From Microcaldota archaeon (GTDB lineage: Archaea > Micrarchaeota > Micrarchaeia > Micrarchaeales > CABMGC01): DNA of 50,581 nucleotides. The stretch covers positions 1-50,581 of the forward strand of contig JAGWGX010000005.1 in NCBI GenBank assembly GCA_028867145.1. The letters run 5' to 3'. Within the stretch, counting starts at the first letter, position 1, and each line of letters begins with the position of its first letter. The notes under the pieces are model-generated. The model was not told the origin of the DNA. It made no database searches and saw nothing but the letters and a program-made list of their open reading frames with translations. Shown here one piece after another: positions 13,698 through 21,129 of the stretch. The position numbers and the translations under genes are program-made.

Positions 13698-14291
13698 ATG
13701 CAAAGACGCATTAGGGTAGTTATAGTCCATGGCTGGATGGGAACATCGCAAAATGATTGGATGCCTTGGCTGGGAAAGGAACTAAGAAAAAAGGGAATTA
13801 ATGCAGATGTGCTGGATATGCCAGATACACGATATCCAAACATGGAAAGATGGAATGAGCATTTATCAAAGCAGATCGGGAAATCAGATAAAAATACATT
13901 TTTGGTAGGGCATAGCCTTGGCGGACAGGCGATTTTGCGCTACTTGGCAAATCAAAAGGGCAAAGCAAAGCTTGGAGGGGCGCTTATCGTCGCAAGCTGG
14001 ATTAACAGAAGAAAAAAGAGGTTTGCAAGCAAGGCAAACAAAAAACTTATCGCACCTTGGCTTAGAACCCCCTTTGCCTGGAATAAAATCCGCTCGCATG
14101 CGCGTAGTTTCACCGCAATATACTCTGATAACGATCCTTACGTTCCTATGAGTGCTGGAAGAGAGCTAAAGCAAAAACTTGGGGCCAAATTTGTTCTTGC
14201 GCACAACAAGTGGCACTTCAACTCGGCAAAATACCCAATAATATTGGAGGAACTGCTTTCATTAATTGAAAGGTCTAATCAAAAGAGTTAA
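13698..14291 (+). CDS. RBBP9/YdeN-like alpha/beta serine hydrolase
   Basis: A 197-residue alpha/beta hydrolase. Catalytic triad candidates are S73 in LVGHSLGGQA, D146 in YSDNDPYVP and H173 in NKWHFN; HGWMGTSQNDWMPWL near the N-terminus is the oxyanion-hole HG region followed by the W-rich stretch typical of RBBP9/YdeN proteins. These enzymes hydrolyse small esters or act on peptides, natural substrate unclear. No signal peptide. A TATA-like AACATTTAATAG lies about 30 bases before the ATG. lipA follows after 20 bases and may be co-transcribed. Confidence 0.88.
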   Translation: MQRRIRVVIVHGWMGTSQNDWMPWLGKELRKKGINADVLDMPDTRYPNMERWNEHLSKQIGKSDKNTFLVGHSLGGQAILRYLANQKGKAKLGGALIVASWINRRKKRFASKANKKLIAPWLRTPFAWNKIRSHARSFTAIYSDNDPYVPMSAGRELKQKLGAKFVLAHNKWHFNSAKYPIILEELLSLIERSNQKS

Positions 14292-14311
14292 AGAATTAGG
14301 CAGCAACAAAA

Positions 14312-15193
14312 ATGTGTGACCAGATGAAACCTGAGTGGCTTACTATAAAACCCGCCTCGACAGAGAAGTATAGGGAGATAAAGGAGACGATTTCTGCTCT
14401 TGGGCTGCACACAGTGTGCACTGAGGCAAACTGCCCGAACATAACAGAGTGCTGGAGCGGCGGCACCGCCACATTCATGGTGCTAGGAGAGCTTTGCACT
14501 AGGGGGTGCAAGTTTTGCAGCGTGCTAAAGAGTGCAAAGGGGGCAAATGTTGACCCCCTAGAACCTTACAAGCTTGCGCAGGTGGTGAAGAAATGGGGCC
14601 TTCCTTACATTGTGATAACCTCGGTGTGCAGGGACGATCTTCCTGATCAGGGAGCTGGTCACTTTGCAAAGTGCATTGAGGAGATAAAGAAGATGAATCC
14701 ACAGACGATGGTCGAGGTCCTAATTCCTGACTTCCAGGAGAACTCAGAGTTCCTAAAAAAAGTGGTAGAGGCAAAGCCCGATGTTGTTGGCCATAACATT
14801 GAGACCGTTGAGAGGCTAACACCCCAAGTGAGGGACAGGAGGGCGATGTACAGACAATCACTTCAGGTGCTTAAAAATGTCAAGCAAATTGACAAGACAA
14901 GATACACGAAGTCCGCAATGATGCTAGGGATTGGAGAAACTGACGAGGAAGTTTACCAGGCGTTTGCAGATCTTAGGGCCGCAAACGTTGATTTCCTTGC
15001 GATAGGGCAGTACCTAAAGCCGAAGGGATACCACCTTGAGGTAAAAGAGTATGTGACTCCAGAAAAGTTTGGGTCTCTAAAGCAAAAGGCGCTTGAAGCA
15101 GGCTTCTTGTATGTTGCGTCTGGCCCATTTGTTAGAAGCTCGTACAAGGCGGGGGAGCACTTCATAGAGGCAATTGTGAAGAGCAAGAGCTGA
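14312..15193 (+). CDS. lipA: Lipoyl synthase
   Basis: Radical SAM enzyme that inserts two sulfurs into octanoyl groups bound to carrier domains, giving lipoyl. The auxiliary cluster cysteines C36, C41 and C47 (CTEANCPNITEC) and the radical SAM cluster C62, C66, C69 (CTRGCKFC) are both present, followed by the expected SVCRDDLPDQGAGHF and ETVERLTPQVRD blocks and the C-terminal RSSYKAGE with the conserved Ser ligand. Length 293 is normal. The stop codon abuts the stop of the convergent lipoate ligase gene, so the pathway genes meet tail to tail. No lipoylated carrier (E2 or GcvH) is seen in the window. Confidence 0.96.
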   Translation: MCDQMKPEWLTIKPASTEKYREIKETISALGLHTVCTEANCPNITECWSGGTATFMVLGELCTRGCKFCSVLKSAKGANVDPLEPYKLAQVVKKWGLPYIVITSVCRDDLPDQGAGHFAKCIEEIKKMNPQTMVEVLIPDFQENSEFLKKVVEAKPDVVGHNIETVERLTPQVRDRRAMYRQSLQVLKNVKQIDKTRYTKSAMMLGIGETDEEVYQAFADLRAANVDFLAIGQYLKPKGYHLEVKEYVTPEKFGSLKQKALEAGFLYVASGPFVRSSYKAGEHFIEAIVKSKS

Positions 15194-15940
15194 TCAGCGC
15201 ATGAAGTTCCATTCCTGAGTCTTGTAAACTGTTTTGACAAGTTGGCTAGTTTTTTCTATTTCGTTTGCTGAGAGTTTGCCAAATTCATACTCTTTGCCCT
15301 TTGTGAATCCCTTCAAAAGCGCCTTGTAGAGCGCCTCCTCAGAAACTTTTTTGTGCCTAAGCACGCATGTCACCCTCTCTTCAACGCTCTTTATCATCTT
15401 GTCAGAGATCTTCTCGTTTGAGATCTTAAGAATTGAGAACATCTTCTCCACATTTAGGTCGTATAGAATTGTTCCATGCTGAAGCAGGGTTCCTCTTCTT
15501 CTTGTCTGCGCGTTTCCGGAGATCTTTTTTCCCGAGACCAGTATGTCATTTATTGGAGCGAACTGCGAGCTTATTCCAACTTCAGAGAGACCGTCCACAA
15601 CCCAGCCGCAAATCACCTTGTAGCTCTCTATAATCCCTTTTGGAAAAAGTGACTCGGGAGCAATAACACTGTAGGTTATCTCGCCATTCTCCGCATGATA
15701 AACCGCACCCCCTCCGGTCTTTCTTCGAACGTAGTCTATACCAAAAGATTTGCATCTACCCACATTCACCTCATCATTCATTGACTGGAAATGCCCTATC
15801 GAGACAGCTCCAGGCTTCCATTGGTAGAAGCGGATTGTCGGAGGCGCCTTTCCTTGCGCAATCGCATCGCTTATCGCCTCGTCGGTAGCCATGTTGTAGA
15901 AGGCATCGTGCGTTGCAAGGGGCAAAACTCTCCACTTCAT
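15194..15940 (-). CDS. lplA: Lipoate-protein ligase, catalytic subunit
   Basis: Activates lipoate (or octanoate) with ATP and transfers it to a lysine of a carrier domain. The family motif RRKTGGGAVYH is at residues 72-82, and NDILVSGKKISGNAQ (131-145) contains the lysine that contacts the acyl-adenylate. Residues TDEAISDAI and GHFQSMNDEV also match. At 248 residues it lacks the C-terminal domain of bacterial LplA, which is encoded separately by the upstream gene; the start codon overlaps that gene's stop by four bases (ATGA). Confidence 0.93.
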   Translation of the reverse strand: MKWRVLPLATHDAFYNMATDEAISDAIAQGKAPPTIRFYQWKPGAVSIGHFQSMNDEVNVGRCKSFGIDYVRRKTGGGAVYHAENGEITYSVIAPESLFPKGIIESYKVICGWVVDGLSEVGISSQFAPINDILVSGKKISGNAQTRRRGTLLQHGTILYDLNVEKMFSILKISNEKISDKMIKSVEERVTCVLRHKKVSEEALYKALLKGFTKGKEYEFGKLSANEIEKTSQLVKTVYKTQEWNFMR

Positions 15941-16221
15941 CTCTTCACCGCCATCAAGATTGTCTGGGCTATTGAATCGGGGGTTATCCCTATCATCTCA
16001 ATCTCGTTTTTAGCTACAACCTGGGCAACCTTGGAAGAAAGCTCCTCCATTGTGGAGCTGCTCTCCATTCCGACAAGTGCGCTCTCAATTAATTGAAGTG
16101 AGCTCTCGGGGTAGAGGAAAAAATCGCCCAGAAGCTGGATTGAGTCGATCTTTGAGGAGTAGGTGATCTTTACAGTAAGCAGCTTCCCGCCAGGAATTTT
16201 TTGCCTTGCCATCCCTTCCAT
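15937..16221 (-). CDS. lplB: Lipoate-protein ligase, accessory (C-terminal domain) subunit
   Basis: A 94-residue protein matching the stand-alone C-terminal domain of lipoate ligase known from Thermoplasma: KIPGGKLLTVKITY, then IQLLGDFFLYPESS and LQLIESALVGM. In that system the small subunit is needed for the adenylation step. The ATGA overlap with lplA supports a bipartite enzyme made in equal amounts. Starts at 16221 (MEGMARQK) or the inner Met at 16212 are both possible. Confidence 0.85.
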   Translation of the reverse strand: MEGMARQKIPGGKLLTVKITYSSKIDSIQLLGDFFLYPESSLQLIESALVGMESSSTMEELSSKVAQVVAKNEIEMIGITPDSIAQTILMAVKR

Positions 16222-16262
16222 TAAATCAGTAATTAGCAGCTAATAGGGATAATCTGCAGACA

Positions 16263-16273
16263 AGATATATAAA
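16263..16273 (+). promoter_or_regulatory. TATA box of the gene at 16295
   Basis: AGATATATAAA-type sequence about 27 bases before the ATG at 16295, giving a leaderless message. Confidence 0.55.
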
Positions 16274-16294
16274 TCTCCAAACCGCTAACAGATT

Positions 16295-16735
16295 ATGCGA
16301 AGGCAGCTAATCCAGATAAACCAGGACCTCAAGAACACGATACTCAAGAAGGATGTTGATGTCATAGTGGAAAGAAAGGCGGACTCATTGCAGTTTCACA
16401 TAGATGACTATAACTACAATTCGGGAAAGCTTCTGAGCATCACCTTCTTTAGCGACCTCACCGTGAAAATAAGCGGGATAAAGTCCACAATGAACAACCT
16501 GAATCTCTACATTAGCACAACTGACTGCGCCTCTGTGCTTGGTGCAGATTCAACCGAAACTGCATACAAAAAGGCGGTTGGGATAGTTGAAAGGCTTCTG
16601 GCGCATAGCTACGATGAGAGGCTAGGCCTCCTCAGGCCCCATGAAAATGTGAGCGCAAAGATGCAGGATATTGAATCAGATTTATCGAGAATGAACTTCT
16701 ACATTGCGTGCCTCGACTCGACCTTTAGGGAATAG
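16295..16735 (+). CDS. Hypothetical 146-residue protein
   Basis: A soluble alpha/beta protein, not recognised. It begins with a helix (RRQLIQINQDLKNTI), then several strands (DSLQFHIDDYNYNSGKLLSI, DLTVKISGIKS, NLNLYISTTD), and ends with helices (KKAVGIVERLLAHSYDERLG). The overall order loosely recalls proteins that fold like archaeal TBP or antibody-like sandwiches, but I assign nothing. The promoter with TATA near 16263-16273 fixes the start. It ends 5 bases before the 3' end of the convergent RNase P RNA. Confidence 0.7.
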   Translation: MRRQLIQINQDLKNTILKKDVDVIVERKADSLQFHIDDYNYNSGKLLSITFFSDLTVKISGIKSTMNNLNLYISTTDCASVLGADSTETAYKKAVGIVERLLAHSYDERLGLLRPHENVSAKMQDIESDLSRMNFYIACLDSTFRE

Positions 16736-16740
16736 TAATA

Positions 16741-16976
16741 GTGGTGTGCCGTAGCCCTCCTTCTGTTTTAGGTGACATTTGACTAAGCGGCGTTTTGCCT
16801 TGCATGCTCACTGCGCATCTCCACGGCCGTTTCACCTGCACTGCCCAGCTCGTATTCTCATCGCTTGTAGGGCATAGCAGTCTCGTTTCTGCTCCGTGGC
16901 AAGGCCCTAGGCCATATGCGCTCTGCATGGGAAGAGCTTCCTCCATCATATTGACGGTAAGCCACCCGCACACCAC
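16741..16976 (-). ncRNA. rnpB: RNase P RNA, compact archaeal form (about 236 nt)
   Basis: Catalytic RNA that cuts the 5' leader from pre-tRNAs. The ends form a perfect 9-bp P1 helix (GTGGTGTGC at the 5' end, GCACACCAC at the 3' end). Between them, on the minus strand, lie recognisable conserved blocks: GGAGGAAGCTC (16934-16944, the CR-I GAGGAA-type region), GTGAAACGG (16827-16835) and ACAGAAGGAGGGCTA (16752-16766, the CR-IV ACAGAA block near P4). A TATA-like AATATAAAAC lies about 29 bases upstream of the predicted 5' end. The RNA is shorter than most archaeal forms (around 300 nt), so peripheral helices are reduced. Ends are predicted from P1 and may extend by a few bases. Confidence 0.85.
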
Positions 16977-16999
16977 TGATAGCTTATTAGAATGTGGAG

Positions 17000-17012
17000 T
17001 TTTATATTACTT
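17000..17012 (-). promoter_or_regulatory. TATA box of the RNase P RNA gene
   Basis: AATATAAAAC on the minus strand, about 29 bases upstream of the predicted RNA 5' end; it overlaps the 5' region of the divergent BofA-like gene. Confidence 0.5.
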
Positions 17013-17021
17013 GTTGATTCG

Positions 17022-17318
17022 ATGGTTTTTGCCCTTTTTCAGGCTACTAATGTGGGGAACTTCGCCAGCTCAATCTCCTCCGAGGTTGTGCTGATAATTG
17101 GAATCGCACTGGTGCTAATCATTATTTTTAAGACAGGAAAGTTTGTCCTGGGCGCCCTAACAAACAGCATTCTGGGACTTATTTCTATTTTTGCGCTGAA
17201 CTCTATTTTTAGCCTGGGAATCCCGGTGAATCTTCTCACAATAGTTGCAACCGCAATCTTTGGACTTCCTGCGGTGGTAATCATGGTGCTGCTTAGGCTA
17301 ATTGGAATAAATTTCTAG
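17022..17318 (+). CDS. BofA-like small membrane protein
   Basis: A roughly 98-residue integral membrane protein with an N-terminal hydrophobic stretch and repeated helices (VVLIIGIALVLIIIF, LGLISIFALNSIF, LTIVATAIFGLPAVVIMVLL). The order KTGKFVLGALTNSILG, then ALNSIF..GIPVNLLTIVATAIFGLPAV, matches the pro-sigmaK processing inhibitor BofA family, which also has archaeal members without a known sporulation link; the role here is unknown. The frame opens at 16992; I prefer the ATG at 17022 (MVFALFQATNVG) because the upstream one lies within the region of the RNase P promoter, but this is not certain. Confidence 0.7.
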   Translation: MVFALFQATNVGNFASSISSEVVLIIGIALVLIIIFKTGKFVLGALTNSILGLISIFALNSIFSLGIPVNLLTIVATAIFGLPAVVIMVLLRLIGINF

Positions 17319-17334
17319 GAATAATGAGGTCTTG

Positions 17335-17529
17335 CTACTTTGCAAGTTCTATGTCAGCCCTTTCCACAGTCTTTCTTTTTGCATGCGCCGCAAGCTTCAC
17401 AGCTTTCTTTGCTATTGTGTAGGCGTGCTTGTTTAGAATTCGCGCAAGTTCGTTTGCGGCAGGCTCCGAGACTCGCTCCGCTCCGACCTCCTTTAGGATC
17501 TTCTTGATTGTCATCTTCGTTATTCTCAT
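17335..17529 (-). CDS. Archaeal histone
   Basis: A 64-residue histone-fold protein that wraps DNA as dimers or longer stacks. The core is canonical: [20 protein letters not shown], then [20 protein letters not shown] and [16 protein letters not shown], with the RKT..ADIELA end of the third helix. Compared with usual euryarchaeal histones (66-69 residues) the last few residues after DIELA are missing, and the start is short. The frame extends to 17574, but [12 protein letters not shown] at 17529 is the natural start. It shares a short AT-rich promoter region with the divergent acetyltransferase. Confidence 0.92.
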   Translation of the reverse strand: MRITKMTIKKILKEVGAERVSEPAANELARILNKHAYTIAKKAVKLAAHAKRKTVERADIELAK

Positions 17530-17541
17530 GAAACGACAATA

Positions 17542-17568
17542 GCTATTAATAAACAAAGATTTAAATGT
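17542..17568. promoter_or_regulatory. Divergent promoter region between histone and acetyltransferase
   Basis: Two AT-rich boxes, TATTAATAAA and ATTTAAAT, lie within 27 bases. The first suits the acetyltransferase (about 27 bases before 17575), the second the histone (about 31 before 17529). The two TATA boxes interleave, so transcription in one direction should interfere with the other. Confidence 0.5.
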
Positions 17569-17574
17569 CATCAC

Positions 17575-18060
17575 ATGGAATTGCGAGCTCTGCGCCCCGA
17601 TGACCTGGAAGAGCTTAGGGCGCTTGTGAAGGAGGTCTACTCGGACTCGGAGCTTGCGATGTGGTTTGACAGGGCGCCCACAACGGAGGATTTGAACGAG
17701 ATATTTAGGCTCAAGATGATTGCGATCAGCGGCGGGAGCGCTGTCGACATAATTGCAGTTGAAAAAAACAGGATTATCGGGGAGTGCGAGATAGTTGCAA
17801 CCGGAAGGGCCTACCTTGTGGGGATAATTGTCTCAAAGAACAAGAGGAGAAAAGGGATAGGGAAGGGGCTTCTCCTAAAGGGAATCGAGAGCGCAAGGAA
17901 GGCTGGCTTTCCAAATGTGTGCGCGGAGGTTGTTGAGGAAAATTTGCCCGCAAAGAACTTTTTCTTGAAAAACGGGTTTGTCCAGAGCGGGGTTGCGGAC
18001 AGGGAGTTCACAAAGGACGGAGAGAGCCACAGGATACTCTACCTTGAAAAGGAGCTCTAG
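17575..18060 (+). CDS. GNAT-family N-acetyltransferase
   Basis: A 161-residue acetyltransferase using acetyl-CoA. The coenzyme A-binding motif A is seen as [20 protein letters not shown] (R-x-x-G-x-G), followed by a helix [11 protein letters not shown] and motif [20 protein letters not shown]. Substrate unknown; divergent pairing with a histone gene invites a link to protein N-terminal or lysine acetylation, but that is only suggestive. It overlaps the end of the convergent membrane-anchored protein by four bases. Confidence 0.88.
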   Translation: MELRALRPDDLEELRALVKEVYSDSELAMWFDRAPTTEDLNEIFRLKMIAISGGSAVDIIAVEKNRIIGECEIVATGRAYLVGIIVSKNKRRKGIGKGLLLKGIESARKAGFPNVCAEVVEENLPAKNFFLKNGFVQSGVADREFTKDGESHRILYLEKEL

Positions 18061-18680
18061 TGCGGAAGGGTGTAGTTTGCGACCAATTTGCCGCCAACTT
18101 GCGTTATTGCAGCGAATATTGAGTAGTTTGCCTTGCTTGCGGTGTAGTTGACTATCCAGACTCCATTGTAGGTGCTGGATGAAATCAGTATCGAGTTAAA
18201 GTAGTTTGCGTGCACACTCACGTTCTTGTAGCCGTATTTGCTTACGAACTTTTGAATAATTGGGATAGAGAGGTTGTAGGACCTTGCAATTGCGAGTGGG
18301 GCGGCTGCTAGTATGTAGCTCTTGTTTTGCTGCAATCCGTAGATTATGCAGTTGCTCGTGTAGTTGTTTTGCACCCTGTACACAAAGCCGTACTGAGGGT
18401 AGTCAAATGAGTATGCGACATATGATGGGCACGGGCTTGTAGCGTTGAATGCGACCGCGGTGAGAATGTGCCAGCTTCCCGGATAAACTGAGGGAGTGAC
18501 ATTTGTCACATTGACAAGAGTGTTTGGATTTGTGTTCTTTAGGTAATTCACAACAAGGGTGACAGCCTGGGGCTGGCTAACCTGAGGCCCGAACTTTACG
18601 TTCTGAATTGCAAAATACCCGACCGCAATTAGCGCGATAACGATTATCGCGGCAACTATTACCCTTGAAAGTAGATTCAT
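18057..18680 (-). CDS. Membrane-anchored extracytoplasmic protein
   Basis: A 207-residue protein with one N-terminal membrane segment (VIVAAIIVIALIAVGYFAI, about residues 8-26) and the rest predicted outside the cell. The outer part is rich in Asn, Ser, Thr, Tyr and holds many N-glycosylation-type sites (for example NVTNVT, NYTS, NLS, NYTAS). Two cysteines (C at SPCPS and SNCII) could form a disulfide. No family recognised. Promoter candidates TTTTAAATG and TTTATATC lie about 20-30 bases upstream. Confidence 0.75.
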   Translation of the reverse strand: MNLLSRVIVAAIIVIALIAVGYFAIQNVKFGPQVSQPQAVTLVVNYLKNTNPNTLVNVTNVTPSVYPGSWHILTAVAFNATSPCPSYVAYSFDYPQYGFVYRVQNNYTSNCIIYGLQQNKSYILAAAPLAIARSYNLSIPIIQKFVSKYGYKNVSVHANYFNSILISSSTYNGVWIVNYTASKANYSIFAAITQVGGKLVANYTLPH

Positions 18681-18750
18681 ACAATTACCAGTTTACGATA
18701 TAAACATTTAAAAGATTGATAGCCCACAGGAGGACTAAAGAAATAGTGCC

Positions 18751-18933
18751 TCAGCCAGAGAACACGGATGGAAATGAAAGTACAAGTTTTGCTGTGAATA
18801 TGGTCATGTCGCCTGTCCTTAAAGTCTTTAAATTGGTTATCTTCATCCTTTGATTCCCGGGATACTTCAAGAAGGTCACTTTCGGGCCTTTATTATAATC
18901 CCTTAGATCCGAATTTATTTTAAATTTTGGCAT
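18751..18933 (-). CDS. Hypothetical 60-residue protein
   Basis: A short basic protein starting MPKFKINSDLRDYNKGPKVT. GGTG lies about 10 bases before the ATG, and the gene follows the one at 18952-19233 after 18 bases in the same direction, so co-transcription is plausible. No motif recognised. The short length leaves doubt about whether it is translated. Confidence 0.45.
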   Translation of the reverse strand: MPKFKINSDLRDYNKGPKVTFLKYPGNQRMKITNLKTLRTGDMTIFTAKLVLSFPSVFSG

Positions 18934-18951
18934 TTCCTAACACCTTGGTTC

Positions 18952-19233
18952 TCAAGATTCGCTCTGATATGCCTGCCTGAGTACACTCAATCTATTTGTC
19001 AGCAGGCTTAAAATACCTTTCCAAGAAATAAGCGGAGAGTACATTTCAAGGTTGGTTATGGTATGCGCCAAAACATGCTCGTTTAGACGACCTGTTTTTT
19101 CGTCTATCCCTTTTCCGGTTTCGTACGCCAAGATTAAAGCGTATTTGTTGCCTCCTAGTTCCTGCGCAAGCAATTTTTTAATCTCACCGAATAGTTTATC
19201 TCCTTTTTCAATATCAATAGTACTGGCAGACAC
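18952..19233 (-). CDS. Hypothetical 93-residue protein (GTG start)
   Basis: A small helical protein (KGDKLFGEIKKLLAQELG, LNEHVLAHTITNLEMY) of unknown function. It begins with GTG, and a TATA-like TTTTTATAATC centred about 24 bases upstream supports a leaderless GTG start. Base composition is AT-rich compared with the neighbouring thiI operon. It may form an operon with the 60-residue gene downstream. Confidence 0.6.
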   Translation of the reverse strand: MSASTIDIEKGDKLFGEIKKLLAQELGGNKYALILAYETGKGIDEKTGRLNEHVLAHTITNLEMYSPLISWKGILSLLTNRLSVLRQAYQSES

Positions 19234-19286
19234 AGAAATGATAACAATTTTCGATTATAAAAACCCTGCGAAATCTTTCACATTTT

Positions 19287-20480
19287 TTATCTATCATTTC
19301 TATTAGTCTTTGGGCTTTCTACAACTTTGGAGGCCTTCAAAGAGCGCTCTAGCACCTTGTCTATTTTCATCTCCTTAAGCAGCCTCTCCACCTTTTCGCG
19401 GCTCGCATTTATCACGGTGTTTGTTGTGCTAATCGAGCAGACATCCTTGTAGGGCTCAACAGAGAGATCGTAAGTGCCGATCTCCCTTGCAACCTTTATT
19501 ATTTCAAGCTTGTCAAGGCCTATTAGCGGCCTAAGTATTGGAAGCTCGACTCCTTGCTGCGATGCGGCAAGGTTCGCCATGGTCTGCGAGGCGACCTGCC
19601 CCAGGCTCTCGCCCGTCACTATTGCTCCTGCTCCCTCCTTCTTTGCGATTACCTCTGATGCGCGAAACAGCAGCGCCTTTAGCAGAACCGGCTCGAACTT
19701 GTTGTCGATCTTTGAGAGCGCAAGCTGGAAGATGTGTGCTGGCATGTAGTACACCTTGTATCTTGGATAGTACCTTGAAAGCTGATCGAGTATCTTTGGG
19801 ATCTTTGATTTCTCGGCCATCTCGTTCTTTGGATAGCCGTGAAGGTGAAGGTAGATCGGAGTTGCACCCCGCCTCATCGCATACCACGCCGCAACTGGGG
19901 AGTCAATGCCCCCGGAGAGCATAACGACCGCCTTTCCGGAGCTTCCCACAGGAAGGCCGTGGATTGCCTCCGACTTTCCAAATGACAAAAATGCCTTCTC
20001 CTTGTAGACCTTCACAAAGATCTTGTTGTTTTTCTCGTTGATGTCAGGCTCAAGCTTCAGCTTTGCGGCTGCCTTTACAATTTTCTCGATTATTTGCTTT
20101 GAGGTGAACTTGTGGCCCTTATAGGCCCGGCTTGAATCAATCCTGATGTTTAGGGTCCCTTCTTTTTTCATCTCCTTGAGTATAGACTCAGCGAGCTTTA
20201 TTATTGCGGGAAGCGTCGCATAGGTAGAGTAGGAGATTGAGTAGTTGCTAATCCCTATCACATGAGCAAGCTGCTCCATCATCTTCTTTGCCCTCGCCTC
20301 GCTTTTTATCGGGATTAGCAGCTTGTCGTACTCCTCCACCATCTCTCCCTTCTTTAGGCCTAGCTGCATGGCTATGTTTCGCTTGATTAGGTCGATGTAC
20401 GACCTTCGGTTGTCACCCCTGAGCCAGAGCTCGCCGAAGTGGATAAGTATCGCCTTTTTGTAGGAGGGTTCTTTTCGCAT
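19287..20480 (-). CDS. thiI: tRNA 4-thiouridine synthetase ThiI
   Basis: Activates U8 of tRNA with ATP for sulfur insertion, giving 4-thiouridine; in some organisms also provides sulfur for thiazole synthesis. Order of domains: N-terminal ferredoxin-like/THUMP region (about 1-170, IHFGELWLRGDNRRSYIDL), then a PP-loop ATPase with SGGIDSPVA at 189-197, and the conserved Cys in YKDVCSIST. The rhodanese domain of bacterial ThiI is absent, as in most archaea, so sulfur must come from elsewhere. It is the last gene of the secF-secD-nmd3-thiI run, starting 4 bases after nmd3. Confidence 0.95.
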   Translation of the reverse strand: MRKEPSYKKAILIHFGELWLRGDNRRSYIDLIKRNIAMQLGLKKGEMVEEYDKLLIPIKSEARAKKMMEQLAHVIGISNYSISYSTYATLPAIIKLAESILKEMKKEGTLNIRIDSSRAYKGHKFTSKQIIEKIVKAAAKLKLEPDINEKNNKIFVKVYKEKAFLSFGKSEAIHGLPVGSSGKAVVMLSGGIDSPVAAWYAMRRGATPIYLHLHGYPKNEMAEKSKIPKILDQLSRYYPRYKVYYMPAHIFQLALSKIDNKFEPVLLKALLFRASEVIAKKEGAGAIVTGESLGQVASQTMANLAASQQGVELPILRPLIGLDKLEIIKVAREIGTYDLSVEPYKDVCSISTTNTVINASREKVERLLKEMKIDKVLERSLKASKVVESPKTNRNDR

Positions 20481-20484
20481 TTGC

Positions 20485-21129
20485 TCAGTCCAAATGAAGC
20501 GCGTAGGTGTTTCGGTAGAGCTTCTTCCCGTTCTTTAGCCCGTAGAGCTCGTAGGACATCGTAGGCTTTAGGCCGCGCTCGGACATGAAAGCCGCAGCGA
20601 GCTTCTTTGAGGAGATGAAGACGTTTATCCCGTTATTAACCGGGTCCACGCGGCTGAAGAACTCGTCGTTTGCCTCGAAGACCTTCTCAAGTTTCATTAG
20701 CATTTTTTGCACCCTCTCTGGGCTGCCGCGCAGCTGTATTATTCCCTCATAGTAGCTAGCCGCCCTCCTGTTGCACTTCGGGCAGAGTTGCTTTTGGTAG
20801 ATAAGCTTTATCTCCTGCCTTATTCCGTCGATGTGCTGCTCGGGCTTTGAAAGCTCGACAATCGCGGCGTCTCCCGTGCTGCTAATTAGCTTGACGTCCC
20901 ACTCCTTGAACCCCTTTTGCAAGAGGTCGCCAAGCAGCGCGTCGTCCCTTTCTATGAACTCGTTTCCAAATCTAAGCCTGTCGCACCTTTTGCAAATCGT
21001 GATCTTGAGCTCGGTTGGGATCTTTCTGCCGAGCTTTTCAATAGTGCAGATCTCGCAGAACTCGCCGAAGAATCTGATGTCGTCGCTTGACCTATTGCAC
21101 GTTGGACAGTGTCTTGCCACCTTGTTCAC
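20485..21129 (-). CDS. NMD3-like ribosome-biogenesis protein
   Basis: Archaeal relative of eukaryotic NMD3, the adaptor that binds the late 60S subunit. Four CxxC pairs are present: C8/C11, C25/C28, C46/C49, C116/C119, giving two zinc sites, followed by the alpha/beta region LIYQKQ..YEGIIQLRGSPERV and SRVDPVNNGINVFISSKKLA typical of NMD3. At 214 residues it is shorter than many NMD3 proteins and probably lacks the C-terminal OB/SH3-like part. Its start lies 38 bases inside the 3' end of secD in another frame, so the two are tightly coupled. Confidence 0.88.
   Translation of the reverse strand: MNKVARHCPTCNRSSDDIRFFGEFCEICTIEKLGRKIPTELKITICKRCDRLRFGNEFIERDDALLGDLLQKGFKEWDVKLISSTGDAAIVELSKPEQHIDGIRQEIKLIYQKQLCPKCNRRAASYYEGIIQLRGSPERVQKMLMKLEKVFEANDEFFSRVDPVNNGINVFISSKKLAAAFMSERGLKPTMSYELYGLKNGKKLYRNTYALHLD

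Noticed and set aside
16725-17094. Open frames inside the 16741-16976 region on both strands
   Set aside because: The region folds as RNase P RNA with paired ends and conserved blocks; translations are Cys/Pro/His-rich and unlike proteins.
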